This document shows, one piece after another, positions 25,309 to 35,408 of a stretch of DNA of 45,600 bases. Under the pieces are notes generated by a model. The model was given only the letters and a program-made list of their open reading frames with translations, was not told the DNA's origin and did not search any database. Numbering within the stretch: position 1 is the stretch's first letter; every line of letters begins with the position of its first letter. Both the position numbers and the translations under genes were made by a program. The stretch lies in the NCBI RefSeq assembly GCF_024345975.1, contig NZ_JAGQCD010000027.1:1-45600 (forward strand), in the 5' to 3' direction. The stretch comes from Cyanobium sp. Cruz-8D1. Its GTDB lineage: Bacteria > Cyanobacteriota > Cyanobacteriia > PCC-6307 > Cyanobiaceae.

Positions 25309-26256
25309 ATGCCAAAGCCCTATCAGGCATCTGGCGGACGACGCCTCTTCTTCATCACGGTCAACTATTTCTGCAGTAACCTGATCGGCGAGCTGATCGC
25401 TTCCACCACTTCCTACGGAGAGGCGGACTGTGAATTCATTGTTGTCAACAACTCCCCCGGCGACACTGCCATTGATGCCGTCGCCAATCAGCACGGGGTG
25501 ACCCTGCTTCAGGCCTCGCACAATCTGGGCTTCGGCAGCGGCTGCAACCTGGCCCTGGATCACGTCCACCAACGCGATCCCCAGGCGCTGGCCTGGTTGA
25601 TCAATCCCGATGCCCATCTGCTGCCCGAAGCGATCAGCTACGTGCGCAGCTGCATCAGCAACGATCCGTCGATCGCGATCCTGGGAACCCGGATCATGGA
25701 CATGGATGGAAGGCTGTGGTTCAGCCAGGGCAGCTTCAACCCATGGCTGGGCACCCTCAAACACCGATTCGACGACGTGGTGGCATCCCCTCGGCCAATC
25801 ACCACCCACCCGACCCGCTGGCTCTCCGGCTGCAGCATGGTGTTCAACCTGGCGGCCTTCGACTCCTGCCCCCGGTTCGATCCTCAGTACTTTCTCGATT
25901 ACGAGGATGCCGATATCTGCCTGCGCTACGAACGACTCGGCCATCGAGTTCGTGTCACCCAGGCGGTGCTGGTGGAGCATCAGGTGTCGGCCATCACCCA
26001 GCGGGTTCCCGGTGCCAAGTTCCGCCATGCCACCTTCAGCAAGCTCTACCTGCTCCATCGCCATGCCACCCCCCTGGCTCTGGGGCTGAATCTTCTTTAC
26101 TTTGCGCTGCGTCCCGTCACTTTCCTCGCCAAGGATCCGGACCGGGCCAAGGGGCGCTGGGCCGGATTGCTGGATTACCTGCGCTGGGTCGGCCGGCGCC
26201 TGCGGGGCGACAGGTCGCCGCGCCATCCCCGTACCCGGTTCACGATCGCATCCTGA
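25309..26256 (+). CDS. Family 2 glycosyltransferase (rhamnosyltransferase-like)
   Basis: The GT-A fold is shown by FFITVNYFCSNLIGELIAS, FIVVNNSPGD, HNLGFGSGCNLALDH and INPDAHLLPEA (in place of a strict DxD). RWLSGCSMVFNLAAF and FDPQYFLDYEDADICLRYER follow, where the Glu-Asp pair is the usual catalytic region. The family often transfers rhamnose or related deoxysugars. Its 3' end overlaps by 17 bases the 3' end of the next gene on the opposite strand. It is in tandem with the methyltransferase, so the two likely act on the same glycan. Confidence 0.88.
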   Translation: MPKPYQASGGRRLFFITVNYFCSNLIGELIASTTSYGEADCEFIVVNNSPGDTAIDAVANQHGVTLLQASHNLGFGSGCNLALDHVHQRDPQALAWLINPDAHLLPEAISYVRSCISNDPSIAILGTRIMDMDGRLWFSQGSFNPWLGTLKHRFDDVVASPRPITTHPTRWLSGCSMVFNLAAFDSCPRFDPQYFLDYEDADICLRYERLGHRVRVTQAVLVEHQVSAITQRVPGAKFRHATFSKLYLLHRHATPLALGLNLLYFALRPVTFLAKDPDRAKGRWAGLLDYLRWVGRRLRGDRSPRHPRTRFTIAS

Positions 26257-27103
26257 GGAATCGGCTGGCCAGAGCCCTTAAGGTCCGCCACTTCTGGCGC
26301 CGGGGGCAGTAGCGCCAGAAGATGGTGAGCACCGGCAACAGGTACAGGTGCGAGCGGCGGTGGCCCAGGGCATAGATCAGCCCCCCCAAGCTTTCGAGTG
26401 GCAACTGCTTCTGCGCGGGGGTGAAGTCATTCAGCAGGATCACCCGCGGCGTGACCCACGCCTTGATCCCCCGACGAACCGCCCGCATCACCCATTCCGA
26501 ATCCGCGTGGTAATGGGGCAGGAACAGCGCGTCATACAGGCCGATGCGGCGGAAGGCCTCGGCCTGAATCAGCACCCCGTTGCCAGGGAGGGCATCGACA
26601 GGAAGCACCTCGGCCGTGGCCACTTCCAATTCGAGATCCTGCTGTCGTTGCCCCGTGTGAGCCAACCTCAGAAAATCAGAGCTGCCCCAGACCGTGACGG
26701 TTCCCAGGGACCAGATCCGATCCTGCTCCCCCAGGAGGTTGATCTGATTACCCAGGATGGCGCAGCCATGCTGCTGAGCCAGGGCCACCATCCTGGCCAC
26801 GTAATCGGCGGAAACCACAGCATCGTCGTTGATGGTGAGCACATAGTCGGTTCCGGCCGCCAGGGCCTGCCGTACGCCCCGGTTGGTGGCACCGGCCCAG
26901 AAATCCCGATCCCCGGCCTCCAGCACGGTCACGTGCGGATGCTGCTGGCGGATCGCCGCCACGGTGCCGTCGCTGGAGTTGGCATCGACCACCACGATCC
27001 TCAGGGCCGGATAGGTCTGGGCGGCCATGCGCGCCAGGAAGCGCAGGCTGAGCTCACAGCGGTTGCGGGTCGGCACCACGGCGGTGACCAGCGGCGGGGT
27101 CAT
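26240..27103 (-). CDS. Family 2 glycosyltransferase
   Basis: The 287-residue protein begins VTAVVPTRNRCELSLRFLARM and has IVVVDANSSDGTVAAI, DFWAGATNRGVRQAL, LTINDDAVVSADYV (DD metal-binding motif) and LPGNGVLIQAEAFRRIGLYD. The segment LPHYHADSEWVMRAVRRG supplies the catalytic-type acidic pair. It belongs to a different GT2 subgroup from its convergent neighbour. The start overlaps the pcrA/uvrD stop by four bases (ATGA), so it rides on the helicase transcript. Substrate unknown. Confidence 0.87.
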   Translation of the reverse strand: MTPPLVTAVVPTRNRCELSLRFLARMAAQTYPALRIVVVDANSSDGTVAAIRQQHPHVTVLEAGDRDFWAGATNRGVRQALAAGTDYVLTINDDAVVSADYVARMVALAQQHGCAILGNQINLLGEQDRIWSLGTVTVWGSSDFLRLAHTGQRQQDLELEVATAEVLPVDALPGNGVLIQAEAFRRIGLYDALFLPHYHADSEWVMRAVRRGIKAWVTPRVILLNDFTPAQKQLPLESLGGLIYALGHRRSHLYLLPVLTIFWRYCPRRQKWRTLRALASRFLRMRS

Positions 27104-29493
27104 GCCGGTTCGATCGGCGCCAGGCGTGGATCAAGGATCTTCGGCCCCATGCCCTCGAACTTCACAGCGATGGAGGTCTTCTCGCCGCTGCCGAACAGAT
27201 GGGTGACGTGGCCCTCGCCGAAGCTGCTGTGCCGCACCCGATCCCCCACGGCCCAGGCACGGGCCGCGCTGCGCCGTCGCACCGCATTGGCTGGATCGCC
27301 GGCCGCCCCACCGGCCGCGACCCGCTGGCTGTCGTCGCGATCCACCCGGGTGAGCCGCTCCAGCCGCTGCTCCCGCCGCAGGGCCGCACCGCCACTGCGG
27401 GGGATGTCTCCCTGCAGCAACGCTTCGGGCAGTTCGGAGAGAAACACCGAGGGCACCGCCGGCTCCCGCATGCCGCCCCACAGCCGCCGTTCGCTGGCGT
27501 GGGAGAGGAACAGCCGTTCCTTGGCCCGGGTGATGCCCACATAGCAAAGCCTGCGCTCCTCCTCAAGGGCGGCCGGGTCCTCCAGGGAGCGATAGCTGGG
27601 GAACAGGCCCTGCTCCAGCCCCACCAGGAACACCACCGGAAACTCCAGCCCCTTGCTCGCGTGCAGGGTCATCAACGTGACCCGGTCGGCCTCGGTGTCC
27701 TTGCTGTCGGCATCGCTGGCCAGGGCGGCGGAGGCCAGGAACCCCTCCAGGGAGCCCTCCTCGTTCTCCTCCTGGTACTGGAGGGACGCATTCACCAGTT
27801 CCTGCAGGTTGCGGCGCCGCTCCTCCGATTCATCGGTGGCTTCGGCCAGCAGCTCGGCCAGATAGCCGCTCTGCTCCATCACCCGCTGCACCAGCTCGGA
27901 GGGGGGAGCGTCCTGCAGACGGCGGCCTAGGTCGGCGATCAGTTCCTGGAACTGCAGCACCCCCCGTGCCGAACGGCCAGCAAGGGAGCGCACCGCCTCC
28001 GGATCGCTCACCACTTCCCACAGGGGCAAGCCCAGCTGGTTGGCCGCATCGGTGAGCCGCTCGATGGTGGTCTTGCCGATGCCCCGCCGGGGCACGTTCA
28101 GCACCCGCAACAGGCTGACGGTGTCGGCCGGATTGACCAGCAGGCGCAGATAGGCGAGCACATCCTTGATCTCGCGGCGGTCGTAGAAGCGCAGGCCCCC
28201 CACGACGATGTAGGGAAGGCCCCAACGCACCAGCGACTCCTCCATGGCGCGGGACTGGGCGTTGGTCCGATACAGCACGGCCATGTCCCCCCAGCGCAGG
28301 TCGGGGTGGGCCGCCTCCAGCATCCGCATGCGGTGCACCACGGCCTCGGCCTCGGCGATCTCGTCGTCGCAGCGGGTGAGGCTGATGGGCTCGCCTTCGC
28401 CGCGGGTGGGGCGCAGCACCTTGTCGATGCGCTCGCTGTTGTGGGCGATCAGGGCGTTGGCCGCCTCCAGGATCGTGGCCGTGGAGCGGTAGTTCTCCTC
28501 CAGCTTCACCATCGTGCCGGTGTCCGCGTCGAGGGAGCCGTCGCCGAATTCCTTCTGGAAGCCCATCAGGATCGTGAAATCGGCGGCCCGGAAGCTGTAG
28601 ATGCTCTGGTCGGCATCGCCCACCACGAACACCGAGCGCCCCTCCCAGTCATCGAAGCTCTCGGGCGCCTGGCCGTTGGCGACCAGCAGCTTGATCAGGT
28701 CGTACTGGGTGCGGTTGGTGTCCTGGTATTCATCCACCAGCACATGGCGGAAGCGGCGGTGCCAGTAGTGGCGGATCTGCTCGTTCTGCTGCAGCAACTG
28801 CACCGGCAGCAGCAGCAGGTCGTCGAAATCGAGGGCGTTGTTGGCCGCAAGAGCCCGGCGGTAGCGGCGGTAGGCCTCGGCTTCATGCTTGCCGCGGGGG
28901 CCGGCATGCTCCTCCTCAAGGCGCTCCGGCAGCCAGCCCTGGTTCTTGGCGCTGCTGATCGCCCAGCGCACTTTTTTGGGCTCGAAGCGCTTCGGATCGA
29001 GCTGCATCTCCTGGGTGACGATCTCCTTGACCAGGCTCTGGGCATCGCTCTCGTCGTAGATGGAGAACTGGCGCGTCCAGGTGAGCCCCTCTGGATCGCG
29101 GAACTTGTCGATGTCGAAGCGCAGCAGCCGGGCGAACAGGGCGTGGAAGGTGCCGATCCAGAGATCCTTGATCACCTCCCGGTAGATGCGGCTGCGCAGC
29201 TGCTTCTGCTCACGGGCCGGAAGGGTGCTCCAGGGCTGGCCGAACTGGCTCTGGGCCAGCCGCTGGGCCAGCAGCACCTCCAGCCGCTCCTTCATCTCCC
29301 GGGCGGCCTTGTTGGTGAAGGTGACGGCCAGCACCTGGGCCGGATCGACGCCGTGGTGGCCGATCAGGTGGGCGATGCGGTGGGTGAGGGCCCGGGTCTT
29401 GCCGCTGCCGGCCCCAGCCACCACCAGCAGCGGACCGGTGTGGTGATCGACCGCCCGTCGCTGGGCTTCGTTCAGACCGGCCAGAAAACTCAC
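27100..29493 (-). CDS. pcrA: UvrD/PcrA-type 3'-5' DNA helicase
   Basis: The 797-residue SF1A helicase unwinds DNA in excision and mismatch repair and removes proteins from DNA. Motifs are complete and in order: Q-motif region LNEAQRRAV, Walker A VVAGAGSGKTRALTHR, motif II LVDEYQDTNRTQYD, motif III VGDADQSIYSFRAAD, motif IV region KLEENYRST, motif V TLMTLHASKGLEFPVVFL and motif VI LCYVGITRAKERLFLSHA. The C-terminus (VGDRVRHSSFGEGHVTHLFG) is the Tudor-like RNA-polymerase-binding tail typical of PcrA/UvrD. The gene stands among glycan genes, and the family 2 glycosyltransferase gene overlaps its stop. Confidence 0.96.
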   Translation of the reverse strand: MSFLAGLNEAQRRAVDHHTGPLLVVAGAGSGKTRALTHRIAHLIGHHGVDPAQVLAVTFTNKAAREMKERLEVLLAQRLAQSQFGQPWSTLPAREQKQLRSRIYREVIKDLWIGTFHALFARLLRFDIDKFRDPEGLTWTRQFSIYDESDAQSLVKEIVTQEMQLDPKRFEPKKVRWAISSAKNQGWLPERLEEEHAGPRGKHEAEAYRRYRRALAANNALDFDDLLLLPVQLLQQNEQIRHYWHRRFRHVLVDEYQDTNRTQYDLIKLLVANGQAPESFDDWEGRSVFVVGDADQSIYSFRAADFTILMGFQKEFGDGSLDADTGTMVKLEENYRSTATILEAANALIAHNSERIDKVLRPTRGEGEPISLTRCDDEIAEAEAVVHRMRMLEAAHPDLRWGDMAVLYRTNAQSRAMEESLVRWGLPYIVVGGLRFYDRREIKDVLAYLRLLVNPADTVSLLRVLNVPRRGIGKTTIERLTDAANQLGLPLWEVVSDPEAVRSLAGRSARGVLQFQELIADLGRRLQDAPPSELVQRVMEQSGYLAELLAEATDESEERRRNLQELVNASLQYQEENEEGSLEGFLASAALASDADSKDTEADRVTLMTLHASKGLEFPVVFLVGLEQGLFPSYRSLEDPAALEEERRLCYVGITRAKERLFLSHASERRLWGGMREPAVPSVFLSELPEALLQGDIPRSGGAALRREQRLERLTRVDRDDSQRVAAGGAAGDPANAVRRRSAARAWAVGDRVRHSSFGEGHVTHLFGSGEKTSIAVKFEGMGPKILDPRLAPIEPA

Positions 29494-29648
29494 AGGCTCC
29501 GGCGGAGACGATTGATTTTTGACGTTAGCAGCCCCGCCCCGTTCAACGTGTTGACAGGATCAGATGCACGACATTTGAATAAAACAAATCAGCCCCACGA
29601 CCGCCCCTAAGCCTCAACGAAAGATCCCTGCGTTGTGCTCCCAACTGA

Positions 29649-31484
29649 TCAGCCAAGGGGACTGGAAAGACGCCGCTCGAAAGAGGCCAGATCATTGAAG
29701 GTATCGGAGCGCTGCCTCAGTTGCTCGAAGCTGCCGAAGGCCTTGATCCTGCCGGCCTCGAACTCGAAGATGCAATCGGAGCGCATCACGGTGGAGAGGC
29801 GGTGGGCGATCACCACCAGGGTGCAGCGGCGGCCGATCACCTCAATGGCATCCATCACCTCGGATTCGGTGCGGTTATCGAGGGCGCTGGTGGCCTCATC
29901 CAGCACCAGAAACTTGGAATTGCGGTAGAAAGCGCGTGCCAGGGCCAGCCGTTGCCGCTGCCCCCCCGACAGCCGGATACCGTTATCGCCGATCGGCGTG
30001 AACAGGCCCAGGGGAAGTTCGGCGACGATATCGGCCAGCTGGGCGGCCTGGAGAGCCTCCCAGACCCGCATCTGATCGACCTCATCCACTTCCTCGGCAA
30101 AGGCGATGTTCTCAATGATGTTGCTGTTGAGCAGGTTGATCGCCTGGGGCACATAGGCGCAGTTCGCCTGCCAGGCCGGCACATCGGCGTCATCCACATC
30201 GATTCCATCCAGCTGCAGGGTGCCTGTGGTGGGACGCAGCAGGCAAAGCAGTTGGTTCGCGGTGGTGGTCTTGCCACTGCCGGTGGCCCCAACGAAGGCC
30301 ACGCGGGAGCCCACCGGGATCGACATAGAGATGTCACAGAGGACATCGGAATCCGTTCCTGGATAGCGATAACTGATGTTCTTGAGGCGGATCACCCGCT
30401 TGGGCATCACCCCATCGGGGGAGGGGACCCCTTCAGAGCGAATCGTGAGCCGAGTCTCGGGAAGTTCGATCAGCTTGAGAGTTTCCTCCAGGTCAGGCAG
30501 GCCGGCCCGCAAGGAAGTGATAGCCCTGAAACTGTCCTGCAGTGGCGGCGTGAGTTTCAAGGAGGTGACGGCAACGGTGGCCAGGAACGGAATGATCTTG
30601 AGCAGGGCGCCCGGATCAGGATTGGCCAGAAGGGGCAGCATTCCGGCCGCGAAGATCATCGTGATGCCGAGCGGTTCAATCAGAGCTCGTGGTGTCTCCG
30701 GGAGAACATCAGCCTTCCAGATGAATGGAATAGTCTCCCGACCAGCCTGTTGATAATGGCGCTCAAAGTAGGGTTCGGAGCCTGTGAGCTGAACATCCAG
30801 AACCGTTCGCATCGATTCAGAAAGAATGGTATTGGTTCGCATCTCAAGCAGGATGCGTTGCCGAGCCGCAAAGCGCAGGAAAGGGGTGATGGCGGTGGAG
30901 ATCAGCAAATAACCGGCCAAGAGTCCAAGGATCAACCCCACGGCCAGCAACTTGCCGACGAACAGCATGCCTGCGGAGAGCAGGGCGATCACGAACACAC
31001 CACTGGCCAGCTGGAGAAGGGGCAGCACAACGATGTCCGCGACGCGCGACACGTTGATCAGCACCATTGAAGAGATATCTGACTTTGATTCGCCCAGAAA
31101 ATAGACATAGGGCTGGGCGATCAGCTTGCGCTGGGCCATGTCGGAAAGATCACGCCAGATCGACGCCTTGAGCCGCAGCTGGAAGGCCCGCAGCAGAAGC
31201 TTTGAAAGCGAAGAAAACCAGGCAGCCGAGACAAAGGCCAGCACCAGCACCACCACCTTGACGCGCGGATCTTCCGGAACCACACCTTCCCAGGGGATGG
31301 AAGGGCGATTCTCACCGCCAACGACCACCGTGAACAGGCGGGCCACCAGAGCCACCACGACCAGGTCAGCGACACCGGCGAGAATCGCCAGGGGGATCAG
31401 CCGGATCAACGCGCGCTTACGGCGTGTCGGCAACTGGGCCAGAAGCCGCACCAAACTCGTGAAGGTTTGGCTTTTGCGAAACAT
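29649..31484 (-). CDS. ABC transporter, fused membrane and ATPase domains (exporter type)
   Basis: The 611-residue half-transporter has about six membrane segments in residues 25-310 and a nucleotide-binding domain from about 365: Walker A VGATGSGKTTTANQLL (398-413), signature LSGGQRQRLALARAF, Walker B FLVLDEATSALDN and H-loop VIAHRLSTV. It probably works as a homodimer in the cytoplasmic membrane and exports a lipid-linked or hydrophobic substrate. Its position among glycosyltransferases suggests a glycolipid or polysaccharide precursor, which is inference. The 155 bases to the helicase start show no gene. Confidence 0.9.
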   Translation of the reverse strand: MFRKSQTFTSLVRLLAQLPTRRKRALIRLIPLAILAGVADLVVVALVARLFTVVVGGENRPSIPWEGVVPEDPRVKVVVLVLAFVSAAWFSSLSKLLLRAFQLRLKASIWRDLSDMAQRKLIAQPYVYFLGESKSDISSMVLINVSRVADIVVLPLLQLASGVFVIALLSAGMLFVGKLLAVGLILGLLAGYLLISTAITPFLRFAARQRILLEMRTNTILSESMRTVLDVQLTGSEPYFERHYQQAGRETIPFIWKADVLPETPRALIEPLGITMIFAAGMLPLLANPDPGALLKIIPFLATVAVTSLKLTPPLQDSFRAITSLRAGLPDLEETLKLIELPETRLTIRSEGVPSPDGVMPKRVIRLKNISYRYPGTDSDVLCDISMSIPVGSRVAFVGATGSGKTTTANQLLCLLRPTTGTLQLDGIDVDDADVPAWQANCAYVPQAINLLNSNIIENIAFAEEVDEVDQMRVWEALQAAQLADIVAELPLGLFTPIGDNGIRLSGGQRQRLALARAFYRNSKFLVLDEATSALDNRTESEVMDAIEVIGRRCTLVVIAHRLSTVMRSDCIFEFEAGRIKAFGSFEQLRQRSDTFNDLASFERRLSSPLG

Positions 31485-31547
31485 CTGGTCTGACTTTTGT
31501 GAAAATCGTACCCGTGCGCTCAGGAGGGCCGCCCCGACGCCAGCCAG

Positions 31548-32582
31548 TCAGTTCAGTGATCGCCACAGGGTCCAAAAGCGTCGCCGCCACTGGTCGATCC
31601 GCAGGGCCAACCGGGGAGGCGCACGCAGCGGCGACGCCCCCTCCAGCAACAGGTGGCTCCAATGGGCGTCGATGGCCGCCAGGGCCGTGTGCCAGCGCTC
31701 CTGAAGCACCGGCTCGCTGCAGGCCTCCAGCAGGTTGGAGAGCCGCGCGGCTGGCGGCAGCCACGCCATCGGATCGGCCACGGCCGCCTGGATCCGCTCG
31801 AGGTCGTTCTCCAGGCTGCCGCAACCGATCTGGTGGCCCACCACCCCGGGATCGAGGCTGTCGGCCAGGGCGTGGTTGAGGCTGCTGAACACCACGCAGC
31901 CGCAGGCCAGGGCCTCGAGCGGCGGCAGGCCGAACCCCTCGCTCACCCCCCGGCCGCGCCAGTAGTCGGCGGAGTCGTACAACACCACCGCCGCGCTGTT
32001 GAACAGATCGACAAGATCGTCCACCCAGCCGCTTTGCACCTCCACCCGCAGCCCCCGGCGGCGCAATGCCGGCACGAGATGCTGCAGGACATAGCGACTG
32101 CTCTTGCGCTGCTGGACCAGCACGTCGATGGGCCGGCCGCAGCCGAGGGGTGCTGCCCGGTTGCCCCGTTCCAGCCACTTGGGCTGCAACGCATTGGGCA
32201 CCAGGAACAGGGGGTTGCGGGAAGCCCGGTCGCCCCAGTAGCCGAGGGTGTTGCGGCTGACGGCCAGCACCGGCACCCCGGGGGGCAGGGAAAACCCATA
32301 GCCGCTGCTGTGGGCGTGATACGCCACCGGCCGCCCCCGCAAGCGGCGCAACTGGCCGGGCACATCGAAGCCCCAGCTGACGATCCAGAGGGCCTCCCCC
32401 GGTGCCGGCTCCCTGGCCAGGAGGTCGTCCAGGAAGGGGTGGTCGGTCTCACGCTTCCGGTAGGTGACCACCTCGGTGGGCGCCAGCTGGGCGGTCAGCC
32501 GGGCCGTCTGCAGCTCCACCAGCAACCCACCGCAACGGAAGCGGCCGGTGGTGCCGGGAAGCAGGAAACGGATCGGGCGCAC
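31548..32582 (-). CDS. Family 4 glycosyltransferase
   Basis: The 344-residue protein has an N-terminal Rossmann-like half (IRFLLPGTTGRFRCGGLLVE). The C-terminal half contains VLYDSADYWRGRGVSEGFGL and then PPLEALACGCVVFSS, which is the E-x7-E nucleotide-sugar site of GT4. The middle has IDVLVQQRKSSRY, a typical domain-swap region. It starts 40 bases after the heme oxygenase gene on the same strand and ends 63 bases before the ABC exporter start, so it links the two groups. Substrate unknown. Confidence 0.86.
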   Translation of the reverse strand: MRPIRFLLPGTTGRFRCGGLLVELQTARLTAQLAPTEVVTYRKRETDHPFLDDLLAREPAPGEALWIVSWGFDVPGQLRRLRGRPVAYHAHSSGYGFSLPPGVPVLAVSRNTLGYWGDRASRNPLFLVPNALQPKWLERGNRAAPLGCGRPIDVLVQQRKSSRYVLQHLVPALRRRGLRVEVQSGWVDDLVDLFNSAAVVLYDSADYWRGRGVSEGFGLPPLEALACGCVVFSSLNHALADSLDPGVVGHQIGCGSLENDLERIQAAVADPMAWLPPAARLSNLLEACSEPVLQERWHTALAAIDAHWSHLLLEGASPLRAPPRLALRIDQWRRRFWTLWRSLN

Positions 32583-32622
32583 GCGAATCGGGGTGGCAGC
32601 GGCCGCCGAAGGCCTGGGAAAC

Positions 32623-33336
32623 CTAGGCGGGCACGGCCTCGGTGCTGCCGCTGCGGCTGCGGCGGGTGAGGAAGCCGAACAGCACCTTGCCGATCGCGGC
32701 CACCAGGTTGCCTTCCAGTTCCTGGAACATCTTCATGTTGCAGTGGAAGGCTTCGTTGGCCTCGGCAACGATCCGGTCCGCCATGGCCTGATCGATGGGC
32801 AGGCTGTCGAGGGTGAGCCGGTACGTGGCCTTGAAGGCCTTCTCGTCATCGATGGCATCGAATTCGTAGAAGCGCAGGCCATCGTGCTCACCCAGGTTCA
32901 TCGCTTTCTGGGCGATGTTCTTGAGGATCTGGCCACCGGACAGGTCGCCGATGTAGCGGGTGTAGTGGTGACCGACGAGCAACTCCGGGCACTCCCGGGC
33001 CACCTGGTGCAGGCGGGCCACATACTCCTGGGCACCGGGGGTGGCGCGGATCTGCTGCCGCCAGTCGCCACCGAAATAGAAGACCAGATCCTGCTCGAGG
33101 GACTCGCGGCGATTCAGGGCCGGTGAGGCGACCGGACCGACGATGGGGTGGTCTGTCAGCTTGCCGATCTCCTCTTCCATGGCGCTGTAGACGAACCACA
33201 GGTCGGCCACCAGGGTGCGGTAGCTGGCCTTGTCGACGACTCCCTTGAGGAAGCAGCTCACGAAACCGGTGTTCTCGGCCATCGTGTGGGCTTTCTTCGT
33301 TCCCTCACGGAGTTGGGAAGCAAGGGGGACGGGCAT
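32623..33336 (-). CDS. ho1: Heme oxygenase (biliverdin-producing, ferredoxin-dependent)
   Basis: The enzyme opens heme to biliverdin IX-alpha, releasing iron and CO, the first step to phycobilin pigments of the phycobilisome. The 237-residue protein starts MPVPLASQLREGTKKAHTMA with the proximal heme His in KKAHTMAENTGFVSCFLKGV. The distal helix is IGDLSGGQILKNIAQKA. Length is normal; the open frame upstream to 33495 is not homologous. The gene lies downstream of the unknown protein gene at 33413, both on the minus strand. Confidence 0.97.
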   Translation of the reverse strand: MPVPLASQLREGTKKAHTMAENTGFVSCFLKGVVDKASYRTLVADLWFVYSAMEEEIGKLTDHPIVGPVASPALNRRESLEQDLVFYFGGDWRQQIRATPGAQEYVARLHQVARECPELLVGHHYTRYIGDLSGGQILKNIAQKAMNLGEHDGLRFYEFDAIDDEKAFKATYRLTLDSLPIDQAMADRIVAEANEAFHCNMKMFQELEGNLVAAIGKVLFGFLTRRSRSGSTEAVPA

Positions 33337-33412
33337 GGGATCGAAAGGCTGCGCGGGCAGAGGATCCAACGTAGGTGGGGCCTTGAAGACGAGGCGCCAA
33401 GGTTGCGAAGGA

Positions 33413-33865
33413 TTACGCGGCCCGCGTCCCACGGGCCACCACATCGCCGAAGAGATCGAACAACTCACGGCAGATCTGCTGGAGCGAGGACACAACCTCC
33501 TCCGAAGGGAGATGGGATCCCGAGGGCTGCCAGTCCCCCACCGTGGCCAGACGCCAGCGTTCCGATTCGTAGGTGAGGCCCCGGATCAGCACCCCCAGCA
33601 GCCGCGGCCGTTCGCCGGATCCGGCCGGGGCCCGCTCCAGCCGCAACTGCACCAGCAGCGAGCGGCACTGCAGGCGGGGACTCCAGCCGGGGAAGTGGAA
33701 GGAGAGATCCAGCGTTTCCCGCTCATCGAAGGCACGGGTGAGGGGATCGTCGCGCCAGGGGGTGAGGTTGGCCCGGGCGGCGGGGAAATGCAGCCGGAAG
33801 TGACCCACCACCGCGGCGATGGCGGCGGCCAGTTCCACCGATCGGGCCTGGTCGGCCGCATTCAT
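33413..33865 (-). CDS. Conserved-looking protein of unknown function between ho1 and icd
   Basis: I do not recognise a named family. From ATG 33865 the product has 150 residues, with an N-terminal helix ([20 protein letters not shown]), a likely beta-rich middle ([20 protein letters not shown] then [11 protein letters not shown]) and a C-terminal helix ([18 protein letters not shown]). There is no signal peptide or membrane segment. The upstream part of the open frame overlaps icd antisense and is not coding. It is divergent from icd with a 70-base gap and in line with ho1. Good codon use and a compact setting support a real gene. Confidence 0.7.
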   Translation of the reverse strand: MNAADQARSVELAAAIAAVVGHFRLHFPAARANLTPWRDDPLTRAFDERETLDLSFHFPGWSPRLQCRSLLVQLRLERAPAGSGERPRLLGVLIRGLTYESERWRLATVGDWQPSGSHLPSEEVVSSLQQICRELFDLFGDVVARGTRAA

Positions 33866-33935
33866 GCCGTTTCCCCTGAGCAGAAAGCCAATGTGTCCGA
33901 AACCTAGGCTCATCAGCGCGTTCCGTGCCGACTCC

Positions 33936-35366
<1,431 letters not shown>

Positions 35367-35408
35367 AGCCAGGCCATGGGGCCGGGGCGAGCGCCCACAA
35401 TGGATCGC

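Noticed and set aside
28306..29610. A 434-residue plus-strand open frame across the helicase gene
   Set aside because: It is a shadow of pcrA/uvrD, with no motifs, and the minus strand carries all helicase motifs in order.
33866..33935. Search for an NtcA box (GTA-N8-TAC) before icd
   Set aside because: No such site is present in the 70 bases between the divergent starts, so nitrogen control of icd cannot be claimed from this sequence.
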